A DNA stretch of 64,000 nucleotides from [Clostridium] symbiosum (lineage in GTDB: Bacteria; Bacillota; Clostridia; Lachnospirales; Lachnospiraceae). The notes below the pieces were generated by a model. The model was not told the origin of the DNA, did not search any database, and worked only from the letters and a program-made list of their open reading frames with translations. This document shows positions 34,498 to 43,569 of this stretch, piece after piece (within the stretch, counting starts at the first letter, position 1; each line of letters begins with the position of its first letter). Made by a program: the position numbers and the translations under genes. The DNA lies in the NCBI GenBank assembly GCA_036419695.1, contig CP143946.1, positions 1,510,001 to 1,574,000 on the forward strand. The letters are read 5' to 3'.

Positions 34498-35319
34498 ATG
34501 GAAGATTTCAATGATGTTGCCAAGAGTATTGCGGAAAACGCAGTGCAGTATGCCATGCACAGCGGAATAACCCTTGATTATACAAGAGAAAGCGCTAAAG
34601 ATGTCGATGATTTTCTCGGAGTCTGCCATGACTGTCTTGACGAGTACGACAGTGACGATGGCGCAAAAACTTTGTGGAATGTTGCGGTTCTGTTCGGAGC
34701 ATATATTGGGGAGACGCTCTTGCGCTCCGGGCTGGCTGAAAAGGGTTTTGTCTGGATCGAGGACGATGGACTTCCTGTCCTCGGTATTCCCGGCAGCGGA
34801 ACTACCGTTTCACCGCTTACCAAAGCTCACAAGCGGATTCTTAACGGTGCGGACGACGGTATTGAAAGCTTTGTTGACGTGGTGTTCTCTGTCGTAGAAG
34901 GTGAGATGCCGAAAACAGGAGTGCTTCGAGTGCCTGATGTTGAAACGGCAAGCGGTGAAAAAGCCGAAAGAATTACCTTTGAAGAAGTGGATTATTACAT
35001 ATCCCTTGTTGCGGAGGGCAAAGAAGATTATGTGGTTTTTGAATCTCATGACGGATTTTTTCAGTTCTACGGTGTCGGAAATCAGTTCGTCTGCGAGGCC
35101 CGGTTCAATCTGGGAGGACGCAGGGCGTATGCACTGATAAATCCCGACTGCACGAATACCGAACGCGTAGATCTTGTCACACCGTTCGGTAAATATACCC
35201 CAAAAGAGCGGGATATTATTTCTCTTGAACAGCTTCAAATAGCCGTGCGGGAGTATTTTTCCAATCTTGAGGAAGCGGACTTTCTCGCCAAAATTCCGCA
35301 TAAGGTAATAGAAATGTAG
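34498..35319 (+). CDS. Hypothetical protein, possible DUF3806-like N-terminal region
   Basis: A 273-residue soluble acidic protein. The N-terminal half contains KTLWNVAVLFGAYIGETLLRSGL, similar in character to families of immunity-like proteins such as DUF3806. The C-terminal half (EEVDYYISLVAEGKEDYVVFES...GGRRAYALINP) may be a second, beta-rich domain. Assignment is uncertain. ATG follows AGAGGAGGAAGG. Solo gene; no partner visible. Confidence 0.55.
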   Translation: MEDFNDVAKSIAENAVQYAMHSGITLDYTRESAKDVDDFLGVCHDCLDEYDSDDGAKTLWNVAVLFGAYIGETLLRSGLAEKGFVWIEDDGLPVLGIPGSGTTVSPLTKAHKRILNGADDGIESFVDVVFSVVEGEMPKTGVLRVPDVETASGEKAERITFEEVDYYISLVAEGKEDYVVFESHDGFFQFYGVGNQFVCEARFNLGGRRAYALINPDCTNTERVDLVTPFGKYTPKERDIISLEQLQIAVREYFSNLEEADFLAKIPHKVIEM

Positions 35320-35391
35320 ATTTTTCGTTTCCTGATAGAAGGGATAACGCTCTGCAGTAAAAAATATCCCTCTGCAAATAAAATCCCCTGC

Positions 35392-35420
35392 TTGACAGGT
35401 AGATGATAAAGTGCTACCCT
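35392..35420 (+). promoter_or_regulatory. Promoter of the tetR-MFS-ABC operon
   Basis: TTGACA at 35392-35397 and TACCCT at 35415-35420 with 17-base spacing, about 45 bases before the TetR start. Confidence 0.65.
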
Positions 35421-35424
35421 GTAA

Positions 35425-35443
35425 TAGACAGACAGTCGGTCTA
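35425..35443. promoter_or_regulatory. TetR-type operator
   Basis: Inverted repeat TAGACAGAC-A-GTCGGTCTA, one mismatch between arms, just after the -10 box. Its position and symmetry suit autorepression by the adjacent TetR protein. The AGAC-GAC-GTC-GTCT form is common for TetR operators in Firmicutes. Confidence 0.7.
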
Positions 35444-35462
35444 TGGAGAGGAGATGGAAAAT

Positions 35463-36098
35463 ATGAGAATTGTCAAGGAAGCAACGGAACGGAAAAATGA
35501 AATATTGGATGCGGCGGCGGTTTTGTTTATGAAAAAGGGTTTTGACAATACCAGCACCAATGATATTTTAGACGCAGTGGGGATTGCAAGGGGCACCCTT
35601 TATCATCACTTCAAGTCCAAGGAGGATGTGATGGATGCGCTCATTGACCGGCAGATGGAGAAAATTTTGTCAGCGGCCCGACAGGCAGCGGCAGATCGGA
35701 GCGTCCCGGTGGAGGAACGGATTATCCGCACCATTACCGCACTTCACATTGGTGAGGAAGGAAGTCCCATGACGGAACATCTCCATAAGCCGCAAAATGC
35801 GCTCATGCAGCAAAAAATCAATCAGATCACGATGCGTCAGGTTCCTCCTATCCTGGCGGGCATCATAGAAGACGGCATTCAGGAGGGGCTGTTTGAAACG
35901 CCTTACCCCCTTGCGTGTATGGAATTGGCGGTCATCTATCTGAAAACGGTTCTTGACGATGGTGTTTTTGAGTTGACGGAGCCGGAAGCTGCCACCCGTA
36001 TTGAGGCATTTACATTTCATCTGGAACGGATGCTGGGTGTGGAGCAGGGGCGGCTGAACTTTTTCACGAAACTGTTTGAAAAAAAGGAGGAGCTTTGA
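35463..36098 (+). CDS. TetR-family repressor of the efflux operon
   Basis: A 211-residue TetR regulator. The N-terminal HTH is complete (AAAVLFMKKGFDNTSTNDILDAVGIARGTLYHHFKSKEDVMDALI). The C-terminal ligand domain contains MTEHLHKPQNALMQQKINQ. ATG 35463 is chosen for spacing to GGAGAGGAG; ATG 35454 is possible. Its stop overlaps the TTG start of the MFS gene by 4 bases, so it is the first gene of a four-gene operon and probably senses a substrate of the exporters downstream. Confidence 0.88.
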   Translation: MRIVKEATERKNEILDAAAVLFMKKGFDNTSTNDILDAVGIARGTLYHHFKSKEDVMDALIDRQMEKILSAARQAAADRSVPVEERIIRTITALHIGEEGSPMTEHLHKPQNALMQQKINQITMRQVPPILAGIIEDGIQEGLFETPYPLACMELAVIYLKTVLDDGVFELTEPEAATRIEAFTFHLERMLGVEQGRLNFFTKLFEKKEEL

Positions 36099-37402
36099 AT
36101 TCATCCAAAAAGCAATTCAGAAAGTTTTTGCTGCTCTGGTCCGGCGACTTTATCTCCGCCATTGGGAGCGGGCTGACCGCCTTTGGCTTGGGGGTCTATC
36201 TATTTCAGCAGACCGGGCAGGTGTCTTATATGGCCCTTGTCACATTGCTTGCCTTTTTGCCCTCACTGCTTTTAAGCGTCCCCGCCGGGGTGCTTGCCGA
36301 CCGCTATGACCGCAGGCTCCTGATGGTGATTGGCGACAGCTTCTCAGCTATCGGCCTTTTGTATATCCTTGTCTGCCTGACGCGAGGCGAGGCGAGGGTT
36401 TGGCAGATCTGCGTGGGAGTCGCTGTCAGCTCAGTATTCACTTCTCTTTTGGAGCCTTCCTATAAAGCGACCATCACCGATCTGCTCACGCCGGAGCAGT
36501 ACAGCAAGGCCAGCGGCCTGGTTCAGGTGGCGGGGAGCGCCAAGTATTTAATCTCTCCCATTTTAGCGGGCTTCCTTCTGACCATTTCCGATATCCGGCT
36601 GCTGCTTGTTTTGGATATCGCCACCTTTTTCGTTACCGTTACCACCACTCTGGCGGTGCGCAAAGGGCTTCCCAGCAAAAAAACCAATCAGGCTGCATCC
36701 TTTGTTTCAGAGTTTAAAGATGGCTTCCGGGCCGTCACAGGAAAAAAGGGCCTCATGACGCTGGTGGCCATGGGGTCTGTCGTTACATTCTGCCTGGGCA
36801 TCATCCAGACACTTGCCTCACCGATGATCCTCAGCTTCGCGGGCAGCGATACACTTGGAACACTCATGACCGTCATCGCTCTGGGGATGCTGGCGTCCAG
36901 CCTCGTGCTGGGCGGGCTCTCCATCAAAAAAGGCTATGCCCGGATGCTCAGCATCTCCCTGTTTGGCTCGGGCGTCTTTATGGCGGTATTCGGCCTGCGG
37001 GAAAATATCTGGATAATTGGGATTTCCGGCTTCCTGCTATTCGCCATGTTTCCTTTCGCCAACGCAAGCCTTGACTTTTTGCTTCGGACGAATATTGACA
37101 ATGACTTGCAGGGCAGGGCGTGGGGGCTGATCGGGTTCATCTCCCAGCTTGGCTACGTGGCGGCCTATGCCCTATCCGGGGTATTGGCAGATTACTTATT
37201 TACACCTCTGCTGCTCCCCGGCGGCGCGCTGGCGGGAACGGTGGGGACGGTTTTCGGAGTCGGCGCCGGACGAGGAATCGGCTTTCTCATCACAATGGCG
37301 GGACTGCTTCTCTGTGTAACCGCAGTATTCCTTTTGGGAATCAAATCGATTCGGGGACTGGAGAAAGGGAGCGCTTATGAAAAGCAGAATGATTTGGAAT
37401 GA
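36095..37402 (+). CDS. MFS efflux transporter
   Basis: A 435-residue major facilitator with about 12 membrane segments. The MFS motif GVLADRYDRRLLMVIGD lies between helices 2 and 3, as in MFS_3 drug and siderophore exporters. TTG start behind AAGGAGGAGC. Translationally coupled to TetR, and its end overlaps the FtsX-type permease start by 26 bases. Clearly GC-rich compared with genes on both sides of the operon. Confidence 0.88.
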   Translation: MNSSKKQFRKFLLLWSGDFISAIGSGLTAFGLGVYLFQQTGQVSYMALVTLLAFLPSLLLSVPAGVLADRYDRRLLMVIGDSFSAIGLLYILVCLTRGEARVWQICVGVAVSSVFTSLLEPSYKATITDLLTPEQYSKASGLVQVAGSAKYLISPILAGFLLTISDIRLLLVLDIATFFVTVTTTLAVRKGLPSKKTNQAASFVSEFKDGFRAVTGKKGLMTLVAMGSVVTFCLGIIQTLASPMILSFAGSDTLGTLMTVIALGMLASSLVLGGLSIKKGYARMLSISLFGSGVFMAVFGLRENIWIIGISGFLLFAMFPFANASLDFLLRTNIDNDLQGRAWGLIGFISQLGYVAAYALSGVLADYLFTPLLLPGGALAGTVGTVFGVGAGRGIGFLITMAGLLLCVTAVFLLGIKSIRGLEKGSAYEKQNDLE

Positions 37403-39689
37403 CATCGCCAGAAATAAAGCGGTAGCGCTGATGCTCCTGCTGTTCATCGGTGTGGCGGCCATGCTGCTGTCGTCAGCGGCCGTTCTTGGAGTGAACCTGT
37501 CCGGTTCCATCGACCGGCTGATGCAGGACGCCAGGACACCGCACTTTATGCAGATGCACACCGGCGAACCGGAGCTTGACAGGCTCGAAGCCTTCGCCGC
37601 CGGGCAGGCGCATGTTTCGCAGTTTCAGGTTGTCCGATTCCTCAATATGGACAATGACAGCATTGAAATAAACGGAGGAACTCTTTCCGGCTCACTGCAG
37701 GACAACGGATTCTGCACACAGAGCGGGCAGTTCGATTTTCTCCTGGATTCTGACAGCGTCCCGGTCTACCCTGCGGACGGTGAGCTGTACGCGCCTGTTT
37801 TCTACAGCAGGGACGGCGTGATGAAGTTGGGCGATACCATTTCCATCCACGGGCTGCGGTTTACCGTTGCCGGTTTTATCCGGGATTCCCAGATGAACTC
37901 CGCCCTCGCGTCTTCCAAACGGTTTGTGGTGAGCGAGGCGGATTACGCCCGTCTGGAGCCGTTTGGCGCGGTGGAATACCTGATTGAATTCCGTCTCGAC
38001 GATCTGTCCCATTTAGGAGCGTTCACTGCCGCCTACAGCGCGGCCGGACTTCCGGCCAATGGCCCCGCGCTTACCTGGCCGCTGTTTCGCATGATGAGCG
38101 CCATTTCGGACGGTATCATGATTGCGGTGGTTCTGCTGGTGGGCATCCTCGTGATCCTGATCGCGCTCCTGTGCATCCGATTTACGCTCCTTGCTAAAAT
38201 CGAGGATGACTACCGGGAAATCGGCACGATGAAAGCGGTCGGGATGCGCGTTTCTGACATCCGCAGTCTGTACCTCTCCACCTATGGGGCGACCTCGGCG
38301 GCAGGTTGTGTTCTGGGGTTTGGACTCTCCCTGCTGCTCGTTCGCCTGATGACCGGGGGTATCCGCCAAAACCTTGGAAACAGCGGCAACGATACGGCCG
38401 CGTTTCTGCTCGGTTTGGCCGGTATCCTTATCCTGTTCCTTTTAGTGCTTCTCTACGTGAGCGCCAATCTGCGGCGGTTTGGCAGGATTTCCGCTGCCGA
38501 AGCCATTCGGTTCGGAATGGCGGGGCAGAACCAGACGGGCGCGAAAACTGTCCGGCTGGGCGGAAGCATGCCCATCAACCTGTTTCTCGGCATGCAGGAT
38601 GTATGGATCAGGAAGCGGCTCTATGGGACGATGTTCATTGTCGTGATTCTGGCGGTATTTATCATGATTGTGCCGCAAAATCTGTATCACACCATCTCCG
38701 CGAAGGATTTTATTACCTACATGGGGGTGGGGCGCTGTGATCTGCGCATGGATTTGCAGCAAATTGATCGGATGGGGGAAAAAGAGGCGGATATTGCAGC
38801 CTGTCTGAAAGCGGATTCGGCGGTTTCCGAGTTTGCCGTGCTGACGACGAAAACCTTTGGCGTCAGGCTGGAGGACGGAACCACGGAAAATAGTAAAGTG
38901 GAGCTGGGCGACCATGGGGTGTTCCCGGTAGCGTGTGTGAGCGGGCGGATGCCGCTCTCGGAACGGGAGATTTCCCTGTCCGTCCTTTGCGCGGAGGAAT
39001 GGGAAAAAGAGGTCGGCGATGAGTTGACCCTGGTGACCGCCGATGGGGAGAAATCCCTGACGGTCTGCGGGATTTACTCGGACATCACAAACGGTGGAAA
39101 GACGGCGAAAGCGGTTTTCTCCGACGATTCCACCAAGACGGTATGGAGCACCGTCTGCATCAGCCTGAAGGATCCGAACCAGCTTGACAGAAAAAAAGCC
39201 GAATATGGGAGCCGCTTCCCGTTCGCCAAGGTATCAGGCATCGAGGACTATATCGCGCAGACTTTTGGGCAGACGCTGCGCAGTGTACGAACCGCGTCGC
39301 TGGTGTCCGTTGTTGTCGCCGCCGCGATTACGCTGCTTGTCACGCTGCTGTTCCTAAGGCTTTTGGTGGCAAAGGACCGCTATTCCATTGCGGTGATGAA
39401 AGCGATGGGCTTTACCGATACGGACGTTAAAAAACAGTACCTGTGGCGGGCCGTCACCGTGCTGGCCGTTGGGATTGTCTGCGGCACGGTTCTTGCCGGA
39501 ACGCTGGGCGAAAAGCTGGCGGCGGCAGCGATATCCATGATCGGGGCGGCGGCATTCCGATTTGTCGTGAACCTGCCTGCAACGTACCTGTTTTGCCCGC
39601 TGATCCTGCTGTTCACGGCGCTCACCGCCATTGCGATGGGAACGGCGGCAATCCACGATATCCGGATTTCACAGGCCATAAAGGAGTAG
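37377..39689 (+). CDS. FtsX-type ABC permease (MacB-like)
   Basis: A 770-residue permease with an N-terminal membrane helix and a large extracytoplasmic domain. Two FtsX-like bundles are centred near residues 240-370 and 640-765, a second extracytoplasmic region lying between them. The cytoplasmic segments EDDYREIGTMKAVGMRVSDIR and KDRYSIAVMKAMGFTDTDVK are the coupling-helix regions typical of FtsX family transporters. Such transporters export peptides or lipoproteins, or move substrates by mechanotransmission. The ATPase is encoded by the next gene. Confidence 0.88.
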   Translation: MKSRMIWNDIARNKAVALMLLLFIGVAAMLLSSAAVLGVNLSGSIDRLMQDARTPHFMQMHTGEPELDRLEAFAAGQAHVSQFQVVRFLNMDNDSIEINGGTLSGSLQDNGFCTQSGQFDFLLDSDSVPVYPADGELYAPVFYSRDGVMKLGDTISIHGLRFTVAGFIRDSQMNSALASSKRFVVSEADYARLEPFGAVEYLIEFRLDDLSHLGAFTAAYSAAGLPANGPALTWPLFRMMSAISDGIMIAVVLLVGILVILIALLCIRFTLLAKIEDDYREIGTMKAVGMRVSDIRSLYLSTYGATSAAGCVLGFGLSLLLVRLMTGGIRQNLGNSGNDTAAFLLGLAGILILFLLVLLYVSANLRRFGRISAAEAIRFGMAGQNQTGAKTVRLGGSMPINLFLGMQDVWIRKRLYGTMFIVVILAVFIMIVPQNLYHTISAKDFITYMGVGRCDLRMDLQQIDRMGEKEADIAACLKADSAVSEFAVLTTKTFGVRLEDGTTENSKVELGDHGVFPVACVSGRMPLSEREISLSVLCAEEWEKEVGDELTLVTADGEKSLTVCGIYSDITNGGKTAKAVFSDDSTKTVWSTVCISLKDPNQLDRKKAEYGSRFPFAKVSGIEDYIAQTFGQTLRSVRTASLVSVVVAAAITLLVTLLFLRLLVAKDRYSIAVMKAMGFTDTDVKKQYLWRAVTVLAVGIVCGTVLAGTLGEKLAAAAISMIGAAAFRFVVNLPATYLFCPLILLFTALTAIAMGTAAIHDIRISQAIKE

Positions 39690-39692
39690 AGT

Positions 39693-40451
39693 ATGAGCAA
39701 ATTATTAGTGTGTGAAAAAATCGAAAAATCATTTGGAAACGGGGACGAGCGCCGCAAGGTGCTGGACGGCGTTTCGGTGGAAATAGGGGCTGGGGAATTC
39801 GTGGCGGTGATGGGGGCCTCCGGCTCCGGGAAATCGACGCTGCTCTACGCGCTCAGCGGCATGGACGGGATTGACAGGGGAGAAGTCACATTCGAGGGGA
39901 AACCGCTGTCCGGACTTTCGGACGACGCGCTGACGGACCTGCGCAGAACGAAGATGGGCTTCGTTTTCCAGCAGCCCACTTTGCTTAAAAATCTGAACAT
40001 TCTCGACAACATCCTCCTGCCCCAGATGCGGGATCACCGCAGGGATGCGAAAAAGCTGACTGTCCGGGCCAGGGCCCTGATGGAGCAGGTCGGCATCGCG
40101 GATCTGGAGCAGCGGGACGTCACACAGGTTTCCGGCGGCCAGCTCCAGCGGGCGGGCATCTGCCGTGCGCTGATGAGCAGCCCGAAAATCGTGTTTGCGG
40201 ACGAACCGACAGGCGCACTGAACTCGAAGTCCTCCGATGAAATCATGGCGCTTTTTTCGGGAATCCATCGGGCCGGCACCACCATTCTATTGGTAACGCA
40301 TGACGCAAAGGTCGCGGCGAGGGCGCAGCGGGTGCTGTTCATGCAGGACGGTAAAATTGTGCGAAATCTTGCACTGCCAGGGGCTGGTTCTGGGAACCTC
40401 TCATGGAACACGGAAAAAGTTCTGTCAGAAATGAAGTGTTTGAACATTTAA
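39693..40451 (+). CDS. ABC transporter ATPase (LolD/MacB type)
   Basis: A 252-residue ATPase with Walker A GASGSGKST at 41-49, signature VSGGQ at 146-150 and Walker B IVFADEPTG with D170 and E171. The MacB/LolD-like sequence GAL that follows fits pairing with the FtsX-type permease whose stop lies 4 bases upstream. Last gene of the GC-rich operon; I see no terminator directly after it. Confidence 0.9.
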   Translation: MSKLLVCEKIEKSFGNGDERRKVLDGVSVEIGAGEFVAVMGASGSGKSTLLYALSGMDGIDRGEVTFEGKPLSGLSDDALTDLRRTKMGFVFQQPTLLKNLNILDNILLPQMRDHRRDAKKLTVRARALMEQVGIADLEQRDVTQVSGGQLQRAGICRALMSSPKIVFADEPTGALNSKSSDEIMALFSGIHRAGTTILLVTHDAKVAARAQRVLFMQDGKIVRNLALPGAGSGNLSWNTEKVLSEMKCLNI

Positions 40452-40511
40452 TGTAAAATACCTGATCCAACCACAATGAGATGAAGAAATTTATATACAA
40501 GGAGGCCGCCT

Positions 40512-41207
40512 ATGGTTGATATAGAGAACGATTACAATACTAGATTAGATGAATTGCGGAGGCGAATCAAGTCTCCCAGGAATTTTCAATCTGCGATGGA
40601 ACTGGCGCTTGAAATCCATGCAATGACTCACACCGGCGAGGTTTCTTCCAGTTCTGTACCTACGTTTTGTGACGAATTATTGGATGGACTGGAGGACGAG
40701 GATTACAGCATCATGCCTACCGAAAAGGATGAAACCATTGCGTGGCATTTATGGCATATCGCAAGAATCGAAGACCTGGTGGGTAACCTTCTGATTGCAG
40801 AAAGGCCGCAGATATTTAATGATGAATGGATGGAACGGCTGAACATTTCCGTAAAGGACACTGGGAATGCCATGACGGATGATGAAATTATCGGCTTTAG
40901 TAAACAGGTAAAAAAGCAGGAGTTAATCAATTACCGGAACGCAGTAGGGCGTCAGACCCGAGAACTTTTAAAAGCATTGACGCCCGGTGATCTGAAACGG
41001 AAACCTTCTGACGAGTCTTTGGCACGACTGGTCAGTGAGGGTGGTCTGCTGGAGGTGAAAAAATCCATATGGCTTAAGAAGTTTTGGGGGAGTTATACCG
41101 TTACGGGACTCATTCTTCTGCCATTGACACATCATCATATGATTCATTTACCGGACAGTGTGAGGATTAAGGAATTTGTTGAAAAATCACGCAGTGGAAC
41201 TCTATGA
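40512..41207 (+). CDS. DinB-family protein
   Basis: A 231-residue DinB/DUF664-type four-helix protein. Metal-ligand histidines appear in IAWHLWHIARIED and in the C-terminal HHHMIHL. DinB-fold proteins include thiol transferases and damage-induced proteins; substrate unknown here. Start ATG follows AAGGAGG. AT-content returns to the level of the solo genes, so it is not part of the GC-rich operon. Confidence 0.8.
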   Translation: MVDIENDYNTRLDELRRRIKSPRNFQSAMELALEIHAMTHTGEVSSSSVPTFCDELLDGLEDEDYSIMPTEKDETIAWHLWHIARIEDLVGNLLIAERPQIFNDEWMERLNISVKDTGNAMTDDEIIGFSKQVKKQELINYRNAVGRQTRELLKALTPGDLKRKPSDESLARLVSEGGLLEVKKSIWLKKFWGSYTVTGLILLPLTHHHMIHLPDSVRIKEFVEKSRSGTL

Positions 41208-41339
41208 TACAATGGCTTCAACAAAGTTTGTGACATCAGAGAACACAAAATATTCGACCTTTTCGTGCAGAGCACATCCATGCGGAGCATTGAGTTACGG
41301 TGTGCCCGGATGGGTATGAATTACTTTGGAGGGAATACA

Positions 41340-41795
41340 ATGACTGAAAAAGAAATGTGGGCAGCCTATATTCAGGAAAACCCATCTTACAAGGAACAAT
41401 GTTATGAAGCGTGGTGCTATGGCAGCAAAACACCGGATTTACTGGCAGAATTGACGGCATCGGGAACGAAAACGGCTACTGCATCTGCCTATCCATTTTA
41501 TGAATATGAAAAATGCGAATTGCCCAAAGTGGGAGAGCACAATGTCATACTGCGTACCAATGGGGAAGCTGTGTGTGTCACAAAGACGACCCGCGTTTCT
41601 GTAGTGCCTTTTATGCAGGTGAGTGCGGAACATGCCTATAAGGAGGGAGAAGGAGATAGGAGCTTAACATACTGGAGAACGGTTCACGCGCAGGCATTCG
41701 CGGATGAACTGGCAGAGATCCATATGAATTTTTCAGAAGATATGCTTGTTGTCTGCCAAGAATTTCAAGTGGTTTTTCTACCCATTGGCAGGTAA
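41340..41795 (+). CDS. ASCH-domain protein
   Basis: A 151-residue protein with an ASCH domain: LLAELTASGTKTATASAYPFYE, then PKVGEHNVILRTNGEAVCVTKTTRVSVVPFMQV and GDRSLTYWRTVHAQAF. The GTKTAT and G-D-x-S-x-x-x-W motifs are family hallmarks. ASCH proteins are RNA-binding or nucleoside-acting enzymes such as YqfB amidohydrolase. ATG 41340 follows TTTGGAGGG; an upstream extension to 41265 has no ribosome binding site. Confidence 0.88.
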   Translation: MTEKEMWAAYIQENPSYKEQCYEAWCYGSKTPDLLAELTASGTKTATASAYPFYEYEKCELPKVGEHNVILRTNGEAVCVTKTTRVSVVPFMQVSAEHAYKEGEGDRSLTYWRTVHAQAFADELAEIHMNFSEDMLVVCQEFQVVFLPIGR

Positions 41796-41862
41796 GAAAG
41801 AAGCTGTGGCTGAGGTATATTGATCATGACAGGCTGATGCATGTCAGAGAGTGCTCACAAAT

Positions 41863-41902
41863 TCATGAGAAATGCGACACGCTGATGTCGCATTTCTCAT
41901 GA
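41863..41902. repeat. Perfect 17-bp inverted repeat
   Basis: TCATGAGAAATGCGACA (41863-41879) and TGTCGCATTTCTCATGA (41886-41902) are exact inverted copies with a 6-base loop. There is no T tract, so it is not a standard terminator; it could be a bidirectional terminator, a protein-binding palindrome or a small mobile repeat. Confidence 0.8.
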
Positions 41903-41935
41903 TAAACTCATCTGAGACAAAGGAGGAATGGAATA

Positions 41936-42291
41936 TGCCGTTTACTGAACTATGTATTTATCAAGTCAAACCGCAAAAGGTTGATGAATTCGAGGCGCTG
42001 ATGCTGGAAGCAAAAGAGTTTCTGGAAAAGCAAAAGGGGCTGCTCTTACTGCGGTTCGTAAAGAGAGAGTACCATATCGACATGGAGCAGATTAAAGAAG
42101 GTCTGCCGCCGCCCAAGATCACGCGCATTGTAAAAAGTGTCAAGTATATGCTCTATTGGGAGTTTGATACGAAAGAAAGCTATGGGGCAGCACAAAAAAA
42201 TCTCTACGACAGCTATTGGAAGCCGATGGAACGATGTCTGGTAGCGCCGCATGACAAATATTTAGGGGAGGGGCTGTTTTCATGGAATTAG
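41936..42291 (+). CDS. Dimeric alpha-beta barrel protein (ABM-like)
   Basis: A 118-residue small protein. The opening TELCIYQVKPQKVDEFEALMLEAKEFLEKQKGLLLLRF is typical of the antibiotic biosynthesis monooxygenase-like fold, which acts in heme or quinone chemistry or in small-molecule sensing. ATG follows AGGAGGAATGGAAT. It overlaps the DUF3795 gene by 10 bases, so the two are co-translated. Confidence 0.7.
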
Positions 42292-42596
42292 CATATTGCG
42301 GTTTAAAATGCGACGAATGTCCTATTTATACTGCCTCTGTCAGCAAAAATACAGCAGAACAAATCAGACTGGCAAAAGAGTATTCGACGGATGATTATCA
42401 ATTTTCAAAAGAAGATATGGTTTGTTTCGGCTGTCATACTGAGTTTACATCTAAAAAAATGTGCGGGGACTGCGAAATAAGAAAATGCGGTGTTGAGAAA
42501 GCCTGTAAAAATTGTGCGGAGTGTACGGAGTTTCCCTGTTCGTTACTTGAAGAACAGCTGGGGGACAGTTCTGATGGTCTGAACCGATTAAAGTAG
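42282..42596 (+). CDS. DUF3795 cysteine-rich protein
   Basis: A 104-residue DUF3795 protein with many paired cysteines: CGLKCDECPIY, CFGCH, CGDCEIRKCG, CKNCAECTEFPC. This spacing is a probable zinc- or iron-sulfur-binding arrangement. Function unknown; often a solo gene in Firmicutes. Translationally coupled to the gene before it and followed by a WYL regulator 35 bases later. Confidence 0.85.
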   Translation: MELAYCGLKCDECPIYTASVSKNTAEQIRLAKEYSTDDYQFSKEDMVCFGCHTEFTSKKMCGDCEIRKCGVEKACKNCAECTEFPCSLLEEQLGDSSDGLNRLK

Positions 42597-42630
42597 CTTG
42601 CCGCAGCAGTCAGACAGGCAGAGGGATGAT

Positions 42631-43539
42631 ATGCAGATAGACAGACTGATACAAATTGTATTTTTGCTGTTAAGCCGTGACAACCTGACAGCGAAACAGC
42701 TGGCAGAGGAACTCGGTGCCTCCACACGCACGATCTATAGGGACATCAATATACTTTCGGCTGCGGGCATCCCAATCACATCACAAAAAGGATATGGCGG
42801 AGGGCTGTCTCTGCTGCAAGGTTTTTCATTGGACAAATCCTATTTCACCCAGGCAGAGCAAAGCAATATGATTCAGGCGTTACAGATCCTGAAATCATCC
42901 AATTACCCGGATGCTGATAAAACCCTGAACAAAGTAGCCGGATTGTTCAGCCACAACATGCAGTCGGAATGGTTAGAGATTGACTTCTCCTATTGGGGCA
43001 GCCCTGAAAAGGAACGGGTCAATATCACAGCGTTAGAGCGTGCAATCATCAATAAGTATGTGATTACATTCACTTATTTTAATACAGAGTTGACGGTAAC
43101 CGCTCAGACGGTTGAGCCGCTGAAACTGGTTTTTAAATCACATGCCTGGTATCTTGTTGCCTGGTCTCTTCATAAAGATGACATTCGTACTTATAAAATG
43201 TCCCGTATCAGAGAACTTCAGGTTACAAACCAGTTGTTTGAACGCGAACTGCCGCAGGATTTTTCCCTTACGCCTGCGTACAAAGAAGAATACAATATAC
43301 CGTTATTCAAATTACACTTTTCTGAAAAAATTGCGTATAAAGTCTACGATGAATTTCAGGAGAAGTACATTAAAAAACTGGATGACGACACCCTGGAAGT
43401 ATCGTTCCGCTACCAGCTCAATGAGTGGACATTCCTTTATCTGCTTTCCTTTGGTGAATATGTGGAAATAATAGAGCCTGCCCAGGCAAGGGAGATTTTA
43501 AAAGGAAAGGCCCAAAAGATACTTTCTATGTACCAATAA
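42631..43539 (+). CDS. WYL-domain transcriptional regulator (YafY-like)
   Basis: A 302-residue regulator with an N-terminal HTH_11 (IQIVFLLLSRDNLTAKQLAEELGASTRTIYRDINIL) and a WYL domain containing HAWYLVAWSLHKDDIRTYKMSRI, plus a C-terminal extension. WYL regulators respond to ligands such as cyclic nucleotides or nucleic-acid fragments and often control defence or stress genes. ATG 42631 follows GAGGGATGAT. Immediately followed by a membrane protein gene. Confidence 0.9.
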   Translation: MQIDRLIQIVFLLLSRDNLTAKQLAEELGASTRTIYRDINILSAAGIPITSQKGYGGGLSLLQGFSLDKSYFTQAEQSNMIQALQILKSSNYPDADKTLNKVAGLFSHNMQSEWLEIDFSYWGSPEKERVNITALERAIINKYVITFTYFNTELTVTAQTVEPLKLVFKSHAWYLVAWSLHKDDIRTYKMSRIRELQVTNQLFERELPQDFSLTPAYKEEYNIPLFKLHFSEKIAYKVYDEFQEKYIKKLDDDTLEVSFRYQLNEWTFLYLLSFGEYVEIIEPAQAREILKGKAQKILSMYQ

Positions 43540-43569
43540 ATGAAAACAAAAACCAGGGGGCAGAGGCAG

